Part shown: piece by piece, positions 24,501 through 32,447 of the stretch | Layout: every line of letters begins with the position of its first letter | Numbering within the stretch: position 1 is the first letter of the stretch | The notes under the pieces: generated by a model | The model's input: only the letters and a program-made list of their open reading frames with translations | What the model was told of the DNA's origin: nothing | The model's database searches: none | Position numbers and translations under genes: made by a program | Assembly (NCBI GenBank): GCA_903869345.1 | Contig: CAIPYM010000019.1 | Location: 1-36,785, forward strand | Direction of reading: 5' to 3' | DNA length: 36,785 bases | DNA from: an uncultured Pseudomonadota bacterium | Lineage (GTDB): Bacteria; Pseudomonadota; Alphaproteobacteria; UBA9219

Positions 24501-25250
24501 TCACCGATCGTGGATTGTTGACGGCATTGCCTTGATGATGGCACGGACAGCAGGAAGGTCTGAACGCGCCGTTTGATCCACAAGGATGCTTTTGGGGGTC
24601 ACACCGAGCCCATAGACCGCTTGATTCCAAGCGTTCCGTGGCGCGATGGCCGATCCATCAAGCGCAACACCGACCAGCAACCCTCTTGACCGCGCGAAGG
24701 CGTAGATATCCGCCTTCAAATCAAGCCCTGTAAAGGCGTACAGATTGGCCTTTTGATCAAGCCTTGCGTTGGAGTCCACGCCTGGATTGGATCCACCGAC
24801 CGCCACCCCCACAGAACCTCCGAGTGTCCTCTGACGATCAAGAAAATTTTTCACGCCGTCTTCTGTCATCACAAGAAGGATCACCTCGGATGACGAGCCA
24901 CCGAACTGCAGACCTAAGCTAAGACCATTGAATGTGTAGAAGGCGGGGGAACTCCATGTCCCAGCAACGTTACGAGCCAGCATCACCCCTTCGCCGTGGA
25001 GCCCTCCCGCGAGGAAGGAAGCCCCCCAAAGGTGTGGAACGATCACAACAGCCCTGGCTCGTCCCATGACATCCATAAATCCCGGATTCTGAGAATCATT
25101 TGCCATGCTTTGCAGTGTGACACGGGCCTCCTCAATCAACTGCTCCGGTTCATGCCCGAGCTCACTCGCGCTACGACAACCGCCGAGCACCAACAAACCG
25201 AAAAGACCGAGAAGACCTAATGTTTTTGTACGTGGCATCCGCCAGAACAT
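24501..25250 (-). CDS. SYLF-domain (Ysc84-like) lipoprotein
   Basis: This 249-aa lipoprotein has a signal with lipobox LGGC (Cys25) after a Leu/Gly-rich core. The rest is one Ysc84/SYLF domain, marked by ARAVVIVPHLWGASFLAGG, GEGVMLAR, WSSPAFYTFNGLSLGLQFGG and SSEVILLVMTEDGVKNFL, then ANLYAFTGLDLKADIYAFARSRGLLVGVALDG. Eukaryotic SYLF domains bind lipids; the bacterial role is unknown. AGGAGG ends five bases before the ATG at 25250. Its base composition is lower in GC than that of nrdD and nrdG on either side, so it may be a later insertion into the nrdDG pair. Function in this place is not clear. Confidence 0.88.
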   Translation of the reverse strand: MFWRMPRTKTLGLLGLFGLLVLGGCRSASELGHEPEQLIEEARVTLQSMANDSQNPGFMDVMGRARAVVIVPHLWGASFLAGGLHGEGVMLARNVAGTWSSPAFYTFNGLSLGLQFGGSSSEVILLVMTEDGVKNFLDRQRTLGGSVGVAVGGSNPGVDSNARLDQKANLYAFTGLDLKADIYAFARSRGLLVGVALDGSAIAPRNAWNQAVYGLGVTPKSILVDQTARSDLPAVRAIIKAMPSTIHDR

Positions 25251-25337
25251 GATCGCCTCCTGGTTGGTTGAACGAACGCACGTCCCTGTAGATCTTGAGT
25301 GAGATACCCGTCAAGTTGTTCCTCAACCCTCCTATTT

Positions 25338-27350
25338 TTATCCTCCGCTACAAGCCTGCACATGCGCTCTGACGGCCTCTTCCACGAAGTGTTGCCGTTC
25401 GCGGTGTTCGCCCTTTTTGCCGATGTTGAAGCTGTCCACGGGGCGGAAGTACCCCATGACGCGCGTCCACACCTGGGTGGTTGAACCGCAATGCGGGCAG
25501 TTGGGTTGCTCGCCGCGCAAATAGCCGTGCGTGTCGCAGACCGAGAACACGGGCGTCACGGTGACGTAAGGCATTTGGTAATTTTCGAGCACGGCTCGCA
25601 GGAACGTCCGGCACGAATCCGCCGATTCAAGCCGCTCGTTCATGTAAAGGTGCAAAACGGTCCCGCCGGTGTATTTGCATTGCAGCTTGTTCTGAAGGTC
25701 GAGCGCACAGAACGGATCGTCCGTGTGGTCCACGGGCAGCTGGCTGCTGTTGGTGTAGTAAATGTTCGTTCCCGAGCCCGCTTGCAAAATGTCGGGAAAG
25801 CGCTTTTTGTCTTCTTTGGCGAAACGGTACGTTGCGCCCTCGGCGGGGGACGCCTCCAGGTTGTAGAGATTCCCCGTTTCTTCCTGGTACGTCCGCAGAC
25901 GGGTCCGCATACGCTCCAGAAGGCGCAGCGAGAGCGCGACGCCCTCGGGGTCCGCGAGGTTATGCCGCCCGCCTGTGAAGTTCAGAACCATCTCGTTCAT
26001 GCCGTTCACACCAATGGTGCTGAAGTGATTGCGGAACGAGGACAGGTACCGCCGTGTGTACGGGTAAAGCCCCCGCTCAAAGAGCGTCGTGACAAACGCC
26101 CGCTTCTTTTCGAGCGTGCTCTTGGCCATGTCCATGAGCCGGGCGATCTCGGTCCCCAGCCCCTCTTCGTCGCCCGCAAACCGGTAGCCGAGGGCCGCCA
26201 TGTTCAGCGTGACGACCCCGATGGAGCCCGTCATTTCCGCCGAGCCAAACAGCCCGTTACCGCGCTTTTGCAGTTCGCGCAGATCCAGCTGCAAGCGGCA
26301 GCACATGCTCCGCACCGCGCCGGGTTTGTAGGCCTCCGGGTTGGGCGTGCGCGTCCCGTCCTCGCCGCGCGTGTACTGGCTGCCGATGAAGTTCTGAAAG
26401 TACGAGCTGCCCACCTTAGCGGCGTTTTCGAAAATCGCGTCGGCGATCGGGCCTTCCCACGCGAAGTCTTCGGTGATGTTGACCGTCGGAATCGGGAACG
26501 TGAACGGTTGGCCCGTGCTGTCACCTTCCGTCATCACGTCGTAGTAGGCCAGGATGATTTGCGCCATCTCCGGCGCAAAGTCGGCGTACGTCATCTCGGT
26601 CAGGCTTGTGATCCCCGGACGACGCCCTTGCGCGGTGGCCAACAGATCCTGACGCTTACCCAGCCGCGCGAACAGGTGATCGGCCCCGGCCATAGGAGCT
26701 TGCGTCCGGAGATCGTCCGGCACCGTGATGTCGAACGTGATGTTCGTAAAGGGTGATTGGCCCCACCGTGCCGGGACATTCAGGTTGTAGACAAATTGCC
26801 GGACGGCTTTGCGCACGTCCTCGTAGGACAGCTGATCCCGGAAAACGTAAGGCGCCAGGTACGTGTCGAACGAACTGAACGCCTGGGCCCCGGCCCATTC
26901 GGATTGCAGAATGCCAAGGAAGTTTGCCATCTGGCCCAGCGCTTCCCGGAAGTGCCGGGGCGGACGGCTGGACACGCGTCCCGTCACGCCGTTGAACCCT
27001 TCGGCCAACAGTTGCCGGAGGCTCCAGCCCGCGCAGTACCCCGCGAGGCTATCGAGATCGTGGATGTGGTAGTCGCCCTCGCGGTGCGCGCGGCCTTCTT
27101 CGGCGGTGTAGACTTCATCGAGCCAGAAGTTTGCAATCACCTTGCCCGCGAGGTTGTTGACGAGACCCGCGTGGCTGTACCCCACGTTGGCGTTCGCGTT
27201 GATGCGCCAGTCGGCCTTCGAGAGGTATTCGTCCACCGTGTCCGAGCAATCAATGCGCGTGCCGCTGCCTTCATGGGGGCGCCGCTTGGGAGCCTGAAGC
27301 GTCTGCAGCGGGGGAAACGCGATGACCGTGGCGGCAGCGTTATCGGGCAT
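25338..27350 (-). CDS. nrdD: Anaerobic ribonucleoside-triphosphate reductase (class III)
   Basis: This glycyl-radical enzyme makes dNTPs without oxygen. The 670-aa protein lacks an N-terminal ATP-cone. It starts with a short leader, then TVDEYLSKADWRINANANVGYSHAGLVNN. The active-site region is AVRSMCCRLQLDLRELQ. The C-terminal zinc site is Cys605-x2-His608 and Cys618-x2-Cys621, and the radical Gly is about residue 633 in VMGYFRPVDSFN. The start at 27350 (with GGAGG before it) is chosen because the 80 residues upstream in frame contain the regulatory DNA and have no family match. The upstream region has paired NrdR boxes. Its activase nrdG is downstream. Confidence 0.95.
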   Translation of the reverse strand: MPDNAAATVIAFPPLQTLQAPKRRPHEGSGTRIDCSDTVDEYLSKADWRINANANVGYSHAGLVNNLAGKVIANFWLDEVYTAEEGRAHREGDYHIHDLDSLAGYCAGWSLRQLLAEGFNGVTGRVSSRPPRHFREALGQMANFLGILQSEWAGAQAFSSFDTYLAPYVFRDQLSYEDVRKAVRQFVYNLNVPARWGQSPFTNITFDITVPDDLRTQAPMAGADHLFARLGKRQDLLATAQGRRPGITSLTEMTYADFAPEMAQIILAYYDVMTEGDSTGQPFTFPIPTVNITEDFAWEGPIADAIFENAAKVGSSYFQNFIGSQYTRGEDGTRTPNPEAYKPGAVRSMCCRLQLDLRELQKRGNGLFGSAEMTGSIGVVTLNMAALGYRFAGDEEGLGTEIARLMDMAKSTLEKKRAFVTTLFERGLYPYTRRYLSSFRNHFSTIGVNGMNEMVLNFTGGRHNLADPEGVALSLRLLERMRTRLRTYQEETGNLYNLEASPAEGATYRFAKEDKKRFPDILQAGSGTNIYYTNSSQLPVDHTDDPFCALDLQNKLQCKYTGGTVLHLYMNERLESADSCRTFLRAVLENYQMPYVTVTPVFSVCDTHGYLRGEQPNCPHCGSTTQVWTRVMGYFRPVDSFNIGKKGEHRERQHFVEEAVRAHVQACSGG

Positions 27351-27456
27351 AAAGACCTCCGGATGAAGAGAGAACAGAGCAGAGTGCGGAGCCCCGTACG
27401 AACACACGGGAAGGCACCCAGGAAAAGGGGGCTGACATTCCTGCAAGCGACACGTC

Positions 27457-27504
27457 CCACTATATACGGAGAGAGGCCCCCCGCCCAGACACAAAATGTA
27501 GTGT
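27457..27504 (-). promoter_or_regulatory. Paired NrdR boxes upstream of nrdD
   Basis: NrdR is a zinc-finger/ATP-cone repressor of ribonucleotide reductase genes that binds two 16-bp boxes about three helix turns apart (known). ACACAAAATGTAGTGT at 27489-27504 fits the consensus at 14 of 16 positions. A weaker box at 27457-27472 (CCACTATATACGGAGA, 11 of 16) has its start exactly 32 bp away. The boxes lie 107-154 bp before the nrdD start. Counts were made by eye against the remembered consensus acaCwAtATaTwgtgt. Confidence 0.75.
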
Positions 27505-27514
27505 GTCGGAGACC

Positions 27515-27552
27515 TTTCCCCACAAAACGCCCCAAAGGATTTTCCCCACAAA
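27515..27552. repeat. Twelve-base direct repeat TTTCCCCACAAA
   Basis: TTTCCCCACAAA occurs at 27515-27526 and again at 27541-27552, with starts 26 bp apart, just upstream of the NrdR boxes relative to nrdD. The form resembles a poor DnaA box (TTATCCACA with two changes), but I do not claim DnaA binding. It may be a site for an activator. Confidence 0.5.
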
Positions 27553-27554
27553 TT

Positions 27555-27778
27555 GACTCGGAAGGCGAGAGGATTCCGCGCCCTAAACACACGATGCGCC
27601 CGAGAAATATTCCTGGTTCGTTCCGAGTTGTTGTGTCTTTTTTTGATTCGAGTCCGGTTTCAGACGACTCGGTGTCCCGAATCGGCGGGACCGTGGCACG
27701 GGAGCGAATCACGGCGGGACTCCTTGGCCCTCTCCGCTCGAGACACGTCCTCGGGATTCAATCGTTTTGCCCTGAATC
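27555..27778. promoter_or_regulatory. Dense cluster of ten GANTC sites between nrdD and the 5-FTHF cyclo-ligase gene
   Basis: GANTC sites start at 27555, 27572, 27645, 27650, 27666, 27679, 27706, 27718, 27755 and 27774. Chance expects about one in this length. GANTC is the CcrM methylation target and GcrA promoter mark in alphaproteobacteria. Four of them lie in nested arms (GATTCGAGTC at 27645 against GACTC at 27666 and CGAATC at 27678). The stretch 27351-27776 holds no gene. The boundary at the cyclo-ligase stop is 27777. Confidence 0.6.
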
Positions 27779-28376
27779 AACCGATCAGTCCGCGCTCGGT
27801 CACAACAGCGTTCAGGCGCTCATCGTCGGGTGTCAGGGGCACTGCGGGGATTTCTTGCGCCGCATACGCCAAACCAACCGCCGTCACGGAACCCTCTGAA
27901 CGCAGGCACCGAAGGGAACGGTCGTAAAACCCACCCCCCTGGCCCAGCCGCCCGCCGCGCCGATCAAACGCGACCAGCGGCACGAGCAGCCAACGGGGGG
28001 TGAGGACCTCGGCGTCGGAACGGGGCTCCGGAATGGTCAAAGATCCTGGCTGCAACACATCCCCCGGAGTCCACGCGCGAAACACGAGCGGCTGATCCCT
28101 GGCAACCACAACCGGCAAACAGAGCCGGTGCCCAACCGAGGCCAGCGATTCCGCGAGAGGACGGGGGTCGATCTCGTCCCCCACCGGCACGTAAAGCGCA
28201 ACGGGGCCTTCCACCGTCGCGGGAGGAAAAGCGGCACAAAAAACCTCACGCAAGTCCTTGGCCGCATCGGGCAACGCCGCCTGTGCAACGCGCCGCGCTT
28301 CCCGCGCCTCGGCCCGCAAACGGGTTTTGAGGGCGAAAGTTTTGGAAGAGGAGGAAGAGAACGCATACCCTGTCAT
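27777..28376 (-). CDS. 5-formyltetrahydrofolate cyclo-ligase
   Basis: This enzyme uses ATP to turn 5-formyl-THF into 5,10-methenyl-THF in the cytosol. The 199-aa protein shows a basic N-terminal helix (LKTRLRAEAREARR), VALYVPVGDEIDPRPLAESL, and the signature WLLVPLVAFDRRGGRLGQGGGFYDR. It ends with the usual VGLAYAAQE and PLTPDDERLNAVVTERG. In many bacteria it follows the 6S RNA gene (ygfA/ssrS order in E. coli), and a 6S-like structure lies just upstream here on the same strand. Confidence 0.92.
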   Translation of the reverse strand: MTGYAFSSSSSKTFALKTRLRAEAREARRVAQAALPDAAKDLREVFCAAFPPATVEGPVALYVPVGDEIDPRPLAESLASVGHRLCLPVVVARDQPLVFRAWTPGDVLQPGSLTIPEPRSDAEVLTPRWLLVPLVAFDRRGGRLGQGGGFYDRSLRCLRSEGSVTAVGLAYAAQEIPAVPLTPDDERLNAVVTERGLIG

Positions 28377-28461
28377 GGTGATGTCCTGAGGGAATTACTG
28401 CCCGATTTTAAAGGCTATATGCGTTCCCATAATAGGGGGCTCGGGAACAGCATCAGAAAGA

Positions 28462-28610
28462 GGGACCTTGAACGGTCCGGCGGAGGGTGCGGACCTCGGG
28501 CGCAACGTCAAGGATGTCGCTTTCGCTCCCCCGCCTCCGGCGGCGCTCCGCGTCCTTGACTCCGCGCCCTGTTGGCCCGCCTTTCGCTCCGCCATGCCGT
28601 TCAAGGTCTC
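28462..28610 (-). ncRNA. ssrS: Candidate 6S RNA
   Basis: A long rod-like hairpin about 149 nt long. The closing stem is GACCTTGAACGG (28464-28475) with CCGTTCAAGGTC (28597-28608), followed by GGCGGAG/CTCCGCC, an asymmetric bubble (28486-28497 and 28570-28586), GGGCGC/GCGCCC, and GTCAAGGA (28507-28514) with TCCTTGAC (28553-28560). The apical region is GC-rich. This is the architecture of 6S RNA, a regulator of sigma70-RNA polymerase that mimics an open promoter. It lies directly upstream of the 5-formyl-THF cyclo-ligase gene on the same strand, its typical location. The strand is inferred from that gene; ends are approximate. The rest of 28377-28673 shows nothing else. Confidence 0.65.
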
Positions 28611-28673
28611 TCCCGTTCTCGGCCCGTCACCTGATCTGCGCGAATGCACACAAAACGGGATTGGTGTTTTTTA

Positions 28674-29294
28674 TCAACAATCGTTCATACTGGAGGCCAA
28701 ATCATTCATGAGAGACTCGGTCCCAATCTCCAAGGTTTCGAGCCAATTGATGAGGCGCTCGATTCGTTCGGAAAAATGGCGCATGTCCGCAAGGCCCACG
28801 CCAGAGGGGATTGAGGGGCCGCCTTTGTTGTTGTGTGCGTAGCGGAAGGCTTCGCCATGGGGGTCCATTGCCGACAGGTCACACAAATAACCCGTAACCT
28901 CCTCCTCTTGAAGCAAGGGCTTCCATCCCGCCAAGCGTATGATTGTAGCAAGCCTTGGCTGTAGATTCTTCCACAGAAAATCCAGGTTGTGGCCTCGAAG
29001 ATGCTTTTTTTCGTCACTGGTCAAGGGGTGTAAGTCCAGAAAGGGACATCGCTGGATCAACCCTTTCAGCATAATCTCGATATGATGGCGGTAGAGAAAG
29101 ACAATCGGGTAGATGAGAAAATCTTGGCCCGACCTTTCTTCCAAGACCTTTTCGACAAGGAATCTCGCTCCGCGAAGGTAGCCTTCAGCGTAAGCCCCAG
29201 CGAACGAACTTGCCCGCCCGCCAAAACAGGCATTATCACGCCAATTCGGTACATCCCCTCGCCAAAGGCTGTCTTTCCGGCGTGAGGAGGACAC
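28674..29294 (-). CDS. HEPN-like protein of unknown function
   Basis: This 206-aa cytosolic, mainly helical protein has a pattern I recognise from a widespread unnamed family. Near the N-terminus is FLIYPIVFLYRHHIEIMLKGLI (R-x-H and K in one helix), then RGHNLDFLWKNL. Later DPHGEAFRYAHN precedes a C-terminal helix with SERIERLINWLETLE. The R-x-H motif and fold pattern resemble HEPN domains, many of which are RNases in toxin or defence systems; this is a suggestion, not a result. Base composition is less GC-rich than the neighbours, a hint of transfer. No antitoxin-like partner is visible: one neighbour is the 6S RNA, the other a DUF4167 gene. Confidence 0.72.
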   Translation of the reverse strand: MSSSRRKDSLWRGDVPNWRDNACFGGRASSFAGAYAEGYLRGARFLVEKVLEERSGQDFLIYPIVFLYRHHIEIMLKGLIQRCPFLDLHPLTSDEKKHLRGHNLDFLWKNLQPRLATIIRLAGWKPLLQEEEVTGYLCDLSAMDPHGEAFRYAHNNKGGPSIPSGVGLADMRHFSERIERLINWLETLEIGTESLMNDLASSMNDC

Positions 29295-29317
29295 ATCCCA
29301 AACCCCGGAAAAAATCC

Positions 29318-29956
29318 CTACCGCCGTGCGACCAGGGGCTCGGCCAGCGAGGAGGACGAGTCGTCGTCCCCGGCGGAAAAGAAGGGGTCGTTCGGCGATC
29401 CGGTGCGGAAAGAGGTTTCCTCCCGCTCGGAAGGTGCACCGAAGGGGCTGCCCTCACCTCCTCCGCTCGGCGGGGACGAAAACGTGCTGACGGCAGGCGG
29501 CAGAGAGCTCTCGCGCATCCGGCCTTCGGGGGAATCCCCCATCCCGCGACCTCCGCCCGAGGGAGCCCCCGGCGGCATCGTTCCCGGCAAGGGCGGAGAG
29601 GTTGGAGCGTGGGCCCGTTGTTCGGCGATCGTCGCTTCGTTGATGGCCTCGCAGATGCGGTAATAATGTTCGGCGTACTGCAGGTAACTCTCGGCGGCGA
29701 CGCGGTCCCCGGCGGTCGTGGCGTCGCGCGCAAGCTGTTGGTAACGCGCATGAACCTGCTCGGCGTTGCCGCGCACGCGAACCTCGGGGCCGTTGCTGTC
29801 AAACACCTGATGGCGCAGGCTGGAGGCCGAACGCGGGCGTTGATCGCTGACGTAATTCCGGGGCCCAGGGACGTTGTAGGGCGCACCGCCGTTGCCGCCA
29901 CCAGGGTGCCGGCTGCGAGGGCGTCGGTTGTTGTTGGGGCCGCCTTGCCTGATCAT
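29318..29956 (-). CDS. DUF4167-domain protein
   Basis: This 212-aa protein has a basic, Asn/Arg/Gly-rich N-terminus (PNNNRRPRSRHPGG) and the DUF4167 core (about residues 45-108: FDSNGPEVRVRGNAEQVHARYQQLARDA, then GDRVAAESYLQYAEHYYRI). A long Pro/Ser/Gly-rich tail follows. This family is almost limited to alphaproteobacteria and has no known function; the basic start suggests nucleic-acid or ribosome contact (inference). The start at 29956 has no strong ribosome site. It commonly lies near prmC and prfA in this class, but those are not seen. Confidence 0.88.
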   Translation of the reverse strand: MIRQGGPNNNRRPRSRHPGGGNGGAPYNVPGPRNYVSDQRPRSASSLRHQVFDSNGPEVRVRGNAEQVHARYQQLARDATTAGDRVAAESYLQYAEHYYRICEAINEATIAEQRAHAPTSPPLPGTMPPGAPSGGGRGMGDSPEGRMRESSLPPAVSTFSSPPSGGGEGSPFGAPSEREETSFRTGSPNDPFFSAGDDDSSSSLAEPLVARR

Positions 29957-30182
29957 GCGTCATCGTCCTTCAGCGCTGGAGATCCCGGACACGCTCGCGG
30001 GCCTCGGCCCGATTCTTGCGTGTCCATCGCTTGGCCTGCCCTTCCTTCCGTCCTGCTCAACAGGGATCTGCCGACGAAAAGGTCTCCCGACTCGCGGGGG
30101 CCGATGCGCACGAAGGATAAGCCGCTTTCCGCGACTCGAGCAACAGGTTTTTAACCCCCGGCGCAATCTTCACGATGCGCTC

Positions 30183-30210
30183 TTGCAAACCACGCTGGGG
30201 ACTGTATGAT
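30183..30210 (+). promoter_or_regulatory. Promoter of tRNA-Gly
   Basis: TTGCAA (30183-30188) and TATGAT (30205-30210) with a 16-bp spacer make a sigma70-type promoter, about 52 bp before the tRNA. A GC-rich start-site region (CCGCGC) follows, as in stable-RNA promoters. The remaining bases of 29957-30182 contain no gene I can support; 29960-30166 is open on the minus strand but shows no family features. Confidence 0.55.
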
Positions 30211-30261
30211 CCGCGCTCTGGAAACGGCTTGCCCTGCTTTTGCGGGATACGGTCGCCGGAT

Positions 30262-30336
<75 letters not shown>

Positions 30337-30430
30337 TTCCCAGTCGTTGAACGGGCTGTCGCGTGCCCGACTCCTTCATCCATCGTTGGCGTTGAAGAGT
30401 CCTGGGGGGACGTGGTAGGCAGGAGCCTCC

Positions 30431-31390
30431 ATGCGATCCTTTGCATCTCGACCTCCCGCTAAACCGCCCGTTCCGTGGGGGCTCACTGAGCGTGAGGCGC
30501 CATGGGCGGAACCCGAGACAATCGCCAGCGGCAAGAACGCGAGCACCGAGAATTTCCCCGTAGGGTCTTTTTTGCTTCGCGCCGACATTCGCCCGCACGT
30601 TCACGCCTTTTACCTTTTTGCGCGTGCGGCGGACGACATCGCAGATAACCCCTTGCTCGATCCTGCCGTCAAAATCGAACAGCTGGAGGCTTTGGGGCAC
30701 GCTTTGACGCGGGGTGAGAGAGGGCGGAAGCCCAAGCCTGTCCCCGCGTGCGTGGCACCTTTGAAGGCGAGCCTGGCCTTGACGGGTGTCCCACCGCAAC
30801 ACGCGCTGGATCTTTTAACAGCTTTCAAACGTGATGCCGTTCAGACTCGTTACCTGACCTGGAACGACCTGATGGACTATTGCCGTTTTTCGGCTTCCCC
30901 CGTCGGACGGCACGTCCTGGCCCTGCATGGGCTTGGGGAGGCTCTTTGGCCCGCGAACGATGCCCTGTGTTCGGCTCTGCAGGTCATCAACCATGTTCAA
31001 GATTGTGCGGACGACTACCGCGAGGTGGATCGCGTTTACATCCCCTTGGACCTTTTCACGGTGTGCGGAAGCGACCCTGCGAATCTTTCCGGCGAGGCCT
31101 GCACCCCGGCCCTTCGGTCGGCTCTTGATGCAACGCTGGAGCTAACCGCGCAACTTGTGAAAGAAGCCCGACGTTTTCCGGGACTGATCCCCGATCGGCG
31201 TCTGCGGGCCGAGGTGTCTGTCATCGTGACCTTAGCCGAGGAGCTTGTGAGGCTTTTGCGCGTTCGCGACCCTCTCTGCGATTCGGTGAAACTCGGGCCG
31301 TTTCGCATGCTGTGGGCCGTGGCGAAGGGCCTGGTGCGGGGAATCGGGGGAGGGTCAACAAGCAAAAACCTTTCTTCCACCCCTGACTGA
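30431..31390 (+). CDS. hpnC: Hydroxysqualene synthase HpnC (squalene/phytoene synthase family)
   Basis: HpnC turns presqualene diphosphate into hydroxysqualene, which HpnE then reduces to squalene (known for the hopanoid pathway). The 319-aa protein has the HpnC-specific lead ASGKNASTENFPVGSFLL, the first aspartate motif DDIAD (68-72) after FYLFARAA, and the second DCADDYREVDRVYIP at about residue 197. The order fits a class I isoprenoid synthase with an all-helical fold. AGGAG lies before ATG 30431. HpnD, expected next to it, is not in the window. Confidence 0.9.
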   Translation: MRSFASRPPAKPPVPWGLTEREAPWAEPETIASGKNASTENFPVGSFLLRADIRPHVHAFYLFARAADDIADNPLLDPAVKIEQLEALGHALTRGERGRKPKPVPACVAPLKASLALTGVPPQHALDLLTAFKRDAVQTRYLTWNDLMDYCRFSASPVGRHVLALHGLGEALWPANDALCSALQVINHVQDCADDYREVDRVYIPLDLFTVCGSDPANLSGEACTPALRSALDATLELTAQLVKEARRFPGLIPDRRLRAEVSVIVTLAEELVRLLRVRDPLCDSVKLGPFRMLWAVAKGLVRGIGGGSTSKNLSSTPD

Positions 31391-31431
31391 CGAAGAGGTC
31401 AATCAACGGGACTCGCGGTTTTGAGAAGCAC

Positions 31432-32268
31432 GTGATCATGACATCTTGCCATTGCCTCCCTCAATCTCTTCCCCAAGAGCTCCAACACTATCTGGACCAC
31501 GTGGTCCGAAAAACAACCGAGCTTCTGCCTCATAAAGTTGTGTCGATTATTTTGCACGGTTCATGCGCGATGGGGTGTTTTCATCCTCCTAAAAGCGATG
31601 TTGATATCCTCGTGATTGTGGAAGATTTACGCCTTAAAGAGCGGGGCGATCTTTTTTGTTTATTCAAAGAACTTCACGCCCAAAGACCCTATGTGGGGGG
31701 GCTTGAGGTGAGTGCCGTGCGGATCGATCACGCTCAATCCCCCGTTCACCCGATGCCCTTTCTGGTTCACTGGAGTGAAGGAGTCACGGCGACCCCCTCG
31801 TATTTGGACTCCGCAACCCTACCGTTCGATGAAGACCTTATCGCGCACTTTATGGTGGCCAAGCACCGTGGTTTTGCTCTTTACGGGGCCGATCCTCGTT
31901 GTGTGATCGGGGATATGGCGTGGTGTGATTACGTTTCGTCGGTGCGGGCTGATATCGCGTGGATTCTTCAGGATCGGAACATCCTCTCGACGCCGTTTTA
32001 TGCCGTCTTGAATCTGTGTCGTTGGTTAATGATGACGTCGTCCAAAGGGATGGGGGTTGTCAGCAAAGAAGAGGCCGGGGAATGGGGGCTGCACGCTCTT
32101 CCTGGGGACCATCAGGAGATGATCGCCCAAGCTCTACACGCTTACCGCTCCGCCCATGCTGTTTCTGTTGAAAACAGACGATCCGCTGGGTTGGATTGGG
32201 ATTCCTCCAAATTATTAGCGTTCAAAAAGTACGTTGAAGAGAGCAATCTGTGGGCCCGAAAACCTTAA
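31432..32268 (+). CDS. AadA-like nucleotidyltransferase
   Basis: This 278-aa protein resembles streptomycin/spectinomycin adenylyltransferases (ANT(3'')/ANT(9), AadA type). The nucleotidyltransferase motif is LHGSCAMGCFHPPKSDVDILVIV, that is GS followed by D-x-D for metal binding. The DUF4111-like C-terminal half contains LNLCRWLMMTSSKGMGVVSKEEAGEWG, which matches the family order of R-x-L-x-T followed by S-K-x-x-A-x-x-W. It probably adenylylates a small molecule; whether it confers drug resistance is unknown. Codon use is clearly less GC-rich than hpnC and fabG, which suggests horizontal gain. The start at 31432 has an alternative ATG at 31438. Confidence 0.82.
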   Translation: MIMTSCHCLPQSLPQELQHYLDHVVRKTTELLPHKVVSIILHGSCAMGCFHPPKSDVDILVIVEDLRLKERGDLFCLFKELHAQRPYVGGLEVSAVRIDHAQSPVHPMPFLVHWSEGVTATPSYLDSATLPFDEDLIAHFMVAKHRGFALYGADPRCVIGDMAWCDYVSSVRADIAWILQDRNILSTPFYAVLNLCRWLMMTSSKGMGVVSKEEAGEWGLHALPGDHQEMIAQALHAYRSAHAVSVENRRSAGLDWDSSKLLAFKKYVEESNLWARKP

Positions 32269-32447
32269 CTGCACTCCCTGCGCCCCGAAAAGTGAAGAGA
32301 CTTTTTTCCTTCTGAATCCCCGCTGAATTCTTGACCCCTGGGGAGCTCTCCGTTATGCCCGAGATGGGGCCTGGGCGATCCGTTGCGCGTCCGACGGTTT
32401 CCCTCTTGCCCCGATGTCCCTCCCCCTCGCATCAGGAACCTCCGACC

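Noticed and set aside
27640-27690. tRNA-like piece (TTCGAGTCC)
   Set aside because: The segment resembles a T-arm, but no acceptor, D-arm or anticodon arm can be drawn around it.
27515-27778. Chromosomal replication origin
   Set aside because: The TTTCCCCACAAA repeats and GANTC cluster recall oriC parts, but the repeats differ from DnaA boxes at two bases, there is no AT-rich unwinding region, and no origin marker genes (dnaA, hemE, parAB) are near.
25491-27899. Two long plus-strand frames (421 and 380 aa)
   Set aside because: They mirror nrdD, whose motifs are unambiguous.
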